This document shows, one piece after another, positions 57,833 through 64,000 of a stretch of 64,000 bases of DNA (position 1 is the first letter of the stretch; each line of letters begins with the position of its first letter). Source of the DNA: Hofstenia miamia. Lineage: Eukaryota; Xenacoelomorpha; Acoela; Hofsteniidae. Location: positions 1,621,279 to 1,685,278 of the forward strand of contig CABFPE010000030.1 of NCBI GenBank assembly GCA_900660155.1, read 5' to 3'. A program made the position numbers and the translations under genes. The notes below the pieces were generated by a model. The model did not search any database. It was not told the origin of the DNA and was given only the letters and a program-made list of their open reading frames with translations.

Positions 57833-59308
57833 GTGAGTTTTTCATTTTTTACAATATAGTTGTTTTAATTTGTTATTATTCACAGTTAGTTTTACTGTAA
57901 AAAAATGCCAAGTTTTGCAAAATAGGAAACTGTTGTTCTCTTGGTAGAAATTTCTTATTGTCATTCCAACGCAAGTGAATTTATGAGACGCCTCATATTC
58001 CATAAGAAACCTGGTTATTAAGACTTGTTATATAATTCTATTTTCTCGATTACGTATATATTGGGACAGTCGCAAAAGGCATACGCTTTTTCATAGTACA
58101 CAACAAATTGTTTTTATTTTACAGATTATATTCAATATTTATTAAAAAATAGTAATCTGTTAAGTAGCGTTCAGACCTACAACTTTGTTCGCAACTTTTG
58201 CTTTAGATTTAATTATAATTTTCAAAATTAATTTATTATAATTCGAAATTAGGGCCGATCAAAATGATTTCGTTTAATTAACAAAATGTCAATAACAATA
58301 TGCAACTCTAATCGTTGATAATGTGGAGTTTATTTCGTACTCCATAGTCTTGAGTCTGCAATCTGTCTACACAAGTGGTTGTTTTAAATTTAAATGAGCA
58401 AATGTTTGTTTTCAGGGATTTCAGGATTAAAAGATTATAAACAGACATAACTTTAAATGCAATTTAGTAAACACCAAGGGCCCTAAACATTTATTTCTGA
58501 TCTAGGATTCGGAAATTTTAACACTAGAACAGCGAGTACTCCTTGAGAATATATTTAAATCTAATGTTTCTAATGTGAAAACTATGGAATTAATACAAAT
58601 TATTTTTACTAAGACCCGAAACTAACTCGAAGCTTTTACTTTTTCAAAATTTGACCCGAACGCGACCCGTTTATCTTCTGAAGCTATCCCGAAACTACTT
58701 AGAACCCACTTAAAAAAGACCGATTTTTTTCTTGAACTAGTTAAACAGCTTGAAATTGACCCAAAATTATATATCCAATGTAAACAAACAAACAAACAAC
58801 CAATAGTTGGATTGACTAATATTAAAAATATTGATTTTGAACGGTTCTCAAGAAACCAATTCTATATCCGAAATTGGTGGAAATGGGTTCTGAACCCGAT
58901 CCGATTTCGGTTCGGGTCTGAGAACTCTGATTAGAAGTATATGTATCTTCTAATATTTTTGCTGATGAATAACGAAGCAAACAAAAAATGCTTAGAGATC
59001 ATTTTGACCTATTGTCGGTTTTCTAGTGTTAATAGAATGTTAGCAAGTGGCTTCGGATTTTCTTTTAAATATAATTGAACGCTAATTGTGCAAACACAAA
59101 GCTATCTGCGAGATATTATTCACCCACTGACAGACTTGATGTAAGTGTTCGGATTGTGTTTCTTTATCGATTGACTACATGCTTATTAATGAATTAAGCA
59201 AATAAATTGTCGAGAGTGAATAATACGCAAAATGGGTCGCGCACGCTAGTTTGTAATTTAATCGCATCGGAAGTAATTAATTTACGACATAAGCTGCTTG
59301 TTTCATTA
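57833..59308. other. SMC5 intron
   Basis: AT-rich sequence, no recognised feature. It includes a repetitive GACCCGAAC-type stretch near 58610-58920 without a clear unit. Confidence 0.4.
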
Positions 59309-59867
59309 AGGTGTGTTTACAGCTTATCAATGAAATATAATATTTCGCAATCGAGTGCTCAATTACCACAAATTCAGCAGTAAACAGTTGTGAAAGACGA
59401 TCAATTAATAAAACTAATGAAATCAAAAGAATGCGTAATTGAGCTTATCAATTGCGCTAATACTGCTGTAAACACTTGAAAGACGATCATGTTTCCACAA
59501 TTGAGATGAAAGACGTGATCAAACCACTTTTAATATTTCGTCTTTCATTATCTTTCATAATTAGTCATTACGCTAGTGTAAACATTGAATCAATTATGTT
59601 CATTCGAAACTAGGCATGCAACAGGACAAGAGCACGACGCAATTGCTTGAAAAAGTTAAAGAAAAACTATTCTGTTGGATGTCTCTAATCCCAAATGTTT
59701 TGAATTATAAGATTCAATTAGGATTAGTCAGCTGTAAACGCTGTATCAATGACAATAAAAGTGTGATAAACAAGTTCAAGTGAGACGCTGTAAACAGCGT
59801 ATCAACAACAAGGCATTCTTCTCAATTTAGAGGTATTATAATTCATTGATAAGCTGTAAACCCACCT
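59309..59867. mobile_element. MITE with TTA target duplication (PIF/Harbinger-like)
   Basis: The ends AGGTGTGTTTACAGCTTATC and GATAAGCTGTAAACCCACCT form inverted repeats of about 25 bp. Both are flanked by TTA (59306-59308 and 59868-59870), the target duplication typical of PIF/Harbinger elements. It is 559 bp long with no ORF. Inside are repeated GTAAAC cores (seven in all, both orientations) and repeated AAAGACGATC units. Confidence 0.75.
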
Positions 59868-60309
59868 TTATTCTTTCGTTTATGATAACACTCAGAATTT
59901 GGATTGAAAAGTTCGCAACAGTTTTTTCGCGTTCACATTTGAAACTTGTATAATTTAAAGCAGTTATGTAAATAATAATGCGCGGGTAAATTGTTTCTTA
60001 AGGGGGTGATAGGGGTTGGAAAAAATTAATTGGAGAGCTAGCAATTAATTCGTTCTTTGTCAATTAATTAATTGATAATTGGCAACTCAAAAATAAATTA
60101 ATTGCAATTAATTGCAAAATAATTGGTAATTAGAAAAAAATTAAAGCGTCAACTAAATCTTGGGTAAACCAAGTCTTTAGCAACATTTCATATGCTTTGA
60201 AATCACAATAATAGTGCAACTAAAGTGTAACAAAATATAAATTGAAGGAAATATCTAAATTCATTTTTTCAATTTAGTCTGCTGATGTCGCAATCACCTT
60301 CTGCACGGT

Positions 60310-60586
60310 CTCCTTTCCCCATAAGTTTTTGTTCATTTTCAGAAATATTTGTTGCTCCAAATTCATAGGAAGCAGATTCTGTCGCAAATCACTGAAGCAG
60401 AATCCAGTGGGACTAAACAAGCGCTCTGCAATGTTTGACGTTCACAAAATATATCTCGTTTCCATAAAATTCGGCTGGATTGTTGTTTTTCGCTTTTTTA
60501 CTAGAAGCGTAGCAAAGTCATCAGTCTCTTCTTCTATTTCTATTGACTCTGTTAGGCCCCTGGTTGACCTACACATAGGAACGTGA
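60310..60586 (-). pseudogene. hAT transposase C-terminal dimerisation segment
   Basis: Read leftward this gives an acidic and basic linker (EIEEETDDFATLLVKKRK), then SNIAERLFSPTGFCFSDLRQ and LLPMNLEQQIFLKMNKN. This is the hAT C-terminal block (S-x-x-E-R-x-F-S-x-x-G, R-x-x-L-x-P-x-x-x-E-x-x-x-F-L-K-x-N). A stop lies just upstream of the motif. The catalytic core expected before it is missing. Confidence 0.8.
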
Positions 60587-60808
60587 CATACCTTTGACAA
60601 GCCATTCTTGATGTCTGTATTTCAAGTGATTTAAGAAATTAGTCCAACCAGTGCCCTTCTTTTGTATGATAGTAATTCCACATGCACATTTCCATTTTCC
60701 GTCATCTGCATTATCCCGGGTAAAATGCTTGGAAGCAAGTGCTTTTCCGGCACGTAACGAATGACTGTTGATCAACGGAAGAGTGGAAGACAGAACAGCG
60801 CAGTGCAA
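60569..60808 (-). pseudogene. BED zinc finger of the deleted hAT element
   Basis: A 79-residue reading from an ATG at 60808 contains DGKWKCACGITIIQKKGTGW followed by TNFLNHLKYRHQE. This is a BED-type finger: W-x-C-x-C, then an aromatic and H-x(4)-H. BED fingers bind the subterminal repeats of hAT elements. The reading stops shortly after the finger, where the internal deletion joins it to the C-terminal part. Confidence 0.75.
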
Positions 60809-61052
60809 GAGGATTACGTCATTAATTGAACTGCAATTGAATTACATGCATCGGCAACACAGAATGTAAAGAAACACAAGAAGACAACGCTTTTCCTGGA
60901 TTCAAATGTATTCATGAATGAAAAAGCAATTAATTGCAATTAATTGGCTACTCATCAATTAATTAATTGGAATTATTCTAGTGCAGCAATTAATTAATTG
61001 AAACCAATTAATTGCAATTAATTGGGTCCCAAATTAATTTTTTCCAACCCCT

Positions 61053-61224
61053 GGGGGTGCTATACTAACGATTTTTGTCCAAACTTTTGTCCAGGTTTTT
61101 GTTTAAACAAAAATCCGCAATGTAGCATCCAAAAATCCTGACAAAATTTGGACGAAAATCCAGTGTAGAACACAAAAATCCTGACAAAAGTTTGGACAAA
61201 AATCGTCAGTATAGCACCGCCCTT
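61053..61224. mobile_element. Palindromic MITE built from repeated units
   Basis: The left arm GGGGGTGCTATACTAACG and right arm CGTCAGTATAGCACCGCCC are inverted partners. They continue inward through TTTTTGTCCAAACTTTTGTC and its complement for ~50 bp. A unit AAAAATCCTGACAAAA occurs directly at about 61130 and 61175, and a central GTTTTTGTTTAAACAAAAA is itself a palindrome. The TTA at the right edge and TTAA to the left of the hAT insertion hint at a TTA target, as in Harbinger-type MITEs. Confidence 0.7.
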
Positions 61225-61343
61225 ACACAATGAATCGAGCTATAGCAACATGCCTAATTGCAGTTTATGCTAATAAGAAACGACAAAATTGTAAGAAATC
61301 TAAAAAATATGGCTAAAGAATTGATTTTAAAAAGATACATGTA
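61225..61343 (+). pseudogene. Possible Harbinger-like transposase N-terminal scrap
   Basis: The DNA gives a basic reading (ANKKRQNCKKSKKYG) and, one frame over, MAKELILKRYMY. This resembles the basic W-x-K-x-x-L-x-K-R segment that precedes the PIF/Harbinger transposase core. It breaks at the Tc1 insertion point (TA at 61342). It is supported mainly by the clearer Harbinger piece on the other side of the Tc1 element (62664-62745). Confidence 0.35.
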
Positions 61344-62635
61344 TAGTTGGCTGCAAAAAAATGAGACTGAACACCTATTTTTTCACGCTTTGTGGAAACG
61401 TATTGAGACGTTTTAGAGGAAAACTGTAAAAATAAAAGACAGCGAGAATTTTGTGAACTTTAAAATGGTCAAACAAAAAAGTTAATTAATTAAACTGGGA
61501 CTTCGTAATTATTTGAAAACATTTACCAAACAAATTGTTTTGCTTTTCAAAGTTTCTACTTGATTTCTTCGGAATGGAAACGGTGGAACAGCTTGAAAAC
61601 GCCTTTCCGACATCGCAAATTTCTCGATCAATTTATTTTCGAAAGCTGAAAAAAATTCGACATGGAGAATTTCTCAAAAGAAGAAAAGGAAGTGGACGCC
61701 CTGGAAAAATTATTGGAAAATTCATTCAGAAAACAGTCCGCAATTGAACTCAAAAATCCCTATATTTCTGGGAAAAAATTGCAAACCGACTTCAAACTGA
61801 AGCCAACATCTCTGTGCATGAAACCACAGTTCAGGGAACACTGAAAAAAAGTGGAGTTACAAAAATTGGCAGAAAAAATCGACTTCTGATTACCAAATAA
61901 CATCAAGAAAAAACATTAAATTTCGTGAAAGATTGGAAAGACTACACTTTTGAAGATGTTTGGATAACTGATGAGTGCGTATTTCAACTACACAGAAACA
62001 AAGTACAAGTGTGGTCGTCAAAGAAATGTCCAAGACCAACAAAAGCGGTTCCAAAGTTCGAGGAAAAAATTATGGTTTTGGGAGCACTTTCCTATCGTGG
62101 GTTTTATTTGAAAATTTTAGACGGAAAAGCCACAATCGACAGTCAAAGATATTGCCAAATTATAGCTGAATTTATGCCTTATGCTGATGCTTTATATGAT
62201 GATGGATGGATACTCCAACAGGACGGAGCAACCCCGCACACGTCAGCAAAGACAAAAAATTGGTTTTCTGAAAATAATATCCAGTTTTTGCAATGGCCAC
62301 CAAGTACTACTGCTCTGTCTCCAATCGAAAACGTGTGGCAGATATTGAAAAATGACGTTGAGAAGAAAAATCCGAAAAATATATCCGATTTAAAAGAAAA
62401 AATCCAAGAAAGTCAACACATTTTGACATCTGAAATGAAGTCCAATTTAATGAAATCAGTTTCAGTTCGTTTGAATGAAGTTATTTCTACAGGAGGAAAA
62501 CAAATTAGACTTTGATGCTTTTTACTTATAGTCCTTTAATGTATCTTTAAAATCTTACCTTTCTTGAGTTGTTACGTTCAGTAGTTCAAAAGTAATATGC
62601 CTTTTTTCTAATCTCATTTTTTTTGCAGCCAACTA
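61344..62635 (+). mobile_element. Tc1/mariner element, nearly whole
   Basis: The ends TAGTTGGCTGCAAAAAAATG and its complement ending in GCAGCCAACTA are flanked by TA on both sides (61342-61343 and 62636-62637). The 1.29-kb unit holds one transposase gene. Its intact ends and single long frame suggest it is the youngest element in this cluster. It inserted into Harbinger-like sequence. Confidence 0.9.
61574..62515 (+). pseudogene. Tc1/mariner DD34E transposase (two in-frame stops)
   Basis: One reading frame of 314 codons runs from an ATG at 61574 to TGA at 62515, interrupted only by TGA at 61745-61747 and TAA at 61898-61900. The N-terminal region has a helix-turn-helix pattern with a KRRKGSGRPGK basic motif, and a second helical segment (NISVHETTVQGTLKK) follows. 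The catalytic residues are the Asp in WITDECVF, the Asp in LQQDGATPHTS and the Glu in SPIENVW, with 34 residues between the last two (DD34E). The length fits an intact Tc1-type enzyme. With the two stops the protein cannot be made normally. Confidence 0.9.
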
Positions 62636-62663
62636 TATGGTGTAACAAGTTCATTGACAGTTA

Positions 62664-62745
62664 ATTTCACCAACTGATAGGCTTGGAGTAACTCTTCGAT
62701 TTCTTGCAACAGGCGATAGTTTTAACGATTTACACTATCATTGCC
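62664..62745 (+). pseudogene. Harbinger-like transposase scrap
   Basis: The reading ISPTDRLGVTLRFLATGDSF followed by NDLHYH matches the opening of the PIF/Harbinger (HARBI1-like) DDE domain (S-P-x-E-R-L-x-V-T-L-R-F-L-A-T-G-x-S-F). It is cut on the right by the retroelement starting about 62738 and on the left by a deletion and the Tc1 element. Confidence 0.75.
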
Positions 62746-63642
62746 ATCAGTTCTTCTGGGATTAAAGTTAACAGATCCACAAGTTCGTATTGCAATCGGT
62801 ACACGGCTGGGATTGCGTCTGTGCGAACCACATCAGTGTATATGTGGTCAGTATGTTGACGAATTTGGTCTACACGGTCTGGCCTGTAAGAAAAGCGCTG
62901 GCCGCCATGCCAGGCACGCTCATTTGAACCAGCTCGTTAAACAGTCACTGGGTACCCTAAAGATACCATCTCGTCTAGAGCCAGCCGGACTCTCTCGTAC
63001 TGACGGCAAGAGACCTGATGGGGCCACAATAACTCCGTGGAATCGTGGAATGTCATTACTGTGGGATGCAACTGTCATTGATACCCTCGCGCCTACAAAT
63101 TTGACAATGGATGACCCACTAGAGCGAGCGGAAATGAGAAAATCATCCAAATATTCTCAACTTGTGGAAAGGGGCTACATGTTTCAACCGATCGCTTTTG
63201 GCACACAAGGAAACTGTGGACCATCAACAATGCAATTCCTTAAAACGCTTGGAAAGCGACTCGTCGAGGAAACCAATGAACCAAGAGCTTCCGCTTTTTT
63301 GAGGAAGCGCATCTCGATCGCCATCCAGATGGGCAATGCTGCCTGTGTGTTGGGTACCGTTGTGGAGGACTGTGAACTCGAAGCCGTATTTTTTATTTAA
63401 TTCATTTGAAATGAACTCTTTACATGTTTAAAAGATATTCTGAAAAATTATTTAAATATCCAGACTCAGCAATTCCAGATGCCCCATTGTTCTATATTAA
63501 ACCTCAATTGTTATCTTAACTAAGGTCCAATGTTGATTTTGCAACTAAGATGTAATTATTGTAAAGTTCATTTGAAACTAAGCTTATATTGTAAAGTTGA
63601 TTGAAAATAAATCATTATATCATTATATACTAAAAAAAAAAA
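62738..63642 (+). mobile_element. 5'-truncated retroelement with RLE-like domain and poly(A) tail
   Basis: An open segment from 62741 (entered without an ATG) to TAA at 63400 is followed by a ~240-bp 3' UTR with AATAAA at about 63607 and a poly(A) run at about 63632. The protein shows CICGQYVDEFGLHGLACKKS (a CCHC-type knuckle), GRHARHAHLNQLVKQSL, KRPDGATITPW and SLLWDATVIDTLAP. The CCHC, R-H, (K/R)-P-D and D order is that of the restriction-like endonuclease (PD-(D/E)XK) at the C-terminus of R2/NeSL-type retroelements. GNAACVLGT near the end is shared by many repeated animal proteins. The RT is absent, so this is a truncated insertion with an intact tail. Confidence 0.7.
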
Positions 63643-64000
63643 AAACTTGGGAAATCAACAGTCTGTTATACTTCGCCATGACTTCCGCCACTAAAGGACC
63701 AAGTTGATTATATATATATGGCGATTTATAAATACTACTTCTAAAATGCAAGCCTAGTGAGACAGTGTTTTTTTCCCAAAAATTTATTTCGATAATAAAA
63801 GAATTATAATAATCAAGCTATTTTAAAACATTTACAGTATAAAATAATTTAAAAACTCTGTTAATATTTATCTAAACCACATTTATTGTATGTTATTAGG
63901 AAGTTATTACTCTTTGAAAATTTAAACTAAAGAAACTTTGATGTTTAAAAACTTTTCCCTAAATTTGAAGTGAGATATGTTTAAAAATTGAATAAATAGT
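63643..64000. other. Sequence after the poly(A) tail
   Basis: AT-rich DNA without recognised features. No SMC5 head exon is present. Confidence 0.45.

Larger units (their letters stand above)
60010..61053 (-). mobile_element. Internally deleted hAT element
   Basis: The ends AGGGGTTGGAAAAAATTAAT and ATTAATTTTTTCCAACCCCT are near-perfect inverted repeats, followed inward by arrays of ATTAATTG-type subterminal repeats. The flanks GGGGGTGA and GGGGGTGC agree at seven of eight bases, fitting the 8-bp hAT target duplication. On the minus strand it keeps only the two ends of a hAT transposase, the BED finger and the dimerisation motif, so it cannot supply its own activity. It inserted at the left tip of the palindromic element at 61053-61224. 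Confidence 0.85.

Noticed and set aside
60329-60586. Plus-strand 85-residue ORF
   Set aside because: It is antisense to the hAT dimerisation segment, which carries the recognisable motif.
1-64000. CRISPR arrays, bacterial operons, rRNA or tRNA genes
   Set aside because: None seen; the gene structure is eukaryotic and no tRNA-like or rRNA-like sequence was recognised by eye.

Overview
The window is AT-rich eukaryotic DNA from an animal, most likely an invertebrate. The evidence is a multi-exon GT-AG gene with very long introns, small exons in an A+T background, and a mixture of Tc1/mariner, hAT, piggyBac, PIF/Harbinger, CR1/L2-like LINE, Penelope-like and restriction-like-endonuclease retroelements. 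The species cannot be named from the sequence. Two gaps of exactly 1000 N (15800-16799, 33316-34315), two short N runs and isolated N bases beside TA microsatellites show a scaffolded draft assembly.

The backbone of the window is one plus-strand host gene, SMC5, a subunit of the SMC5/6 genome-maintenance complex. Ten of its exons can be chained by splice site and phase from 4264 to 57832. They cover the end of the first coiled coil, the hinge and most of the returning coiled coil. The ATPase head exons lie outside the window on both sides. One short exon after the hinge is not located.

The ~31-kb SMC5 intron between 18301 and 49541 holds two phospholipid-scramblase-like genes that face each other. 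One is on the plus strand (21008-26943, three phase-compatible exons forming an almost complete scramblase domain). The other is on the minus strand (41920 to 35589, two phase-compatible exons, last exon not found). An unrecognised plus-strand exon (29577-29900) lies between them.

Most other recognisable sequence is mobile DNA. Region by region: foldback or MITE-like elements (62-354, 685-888); a split Tc1-like transposase and a THAP-domain ORF (1092-3782); an old reverse-transcriptase element (5203-6699); LINEs on both sides of the first gap (12045-17448); an internally deleted mariner with ~95-bp inverted ends (24836-25412) touching a Penelope-like remnant with hammerhead-like motifs (25428-26390); fragments of an uncharacterised transposon family around the second gap (31553-35100); a piggyBac remnant (43824-44413); two copies of a CAGGCGCGGC-ended MITE (45848-46126, 57427-57657); a LINE RT scrap (52498-52640); an old hAT (55130-56160); and a dense cluster at 59309-63642 holding two MITEs, a deleted hAT, a Harbinger scrap, a nearly whole Tc1 and the tail of an RLE-type retroelement.
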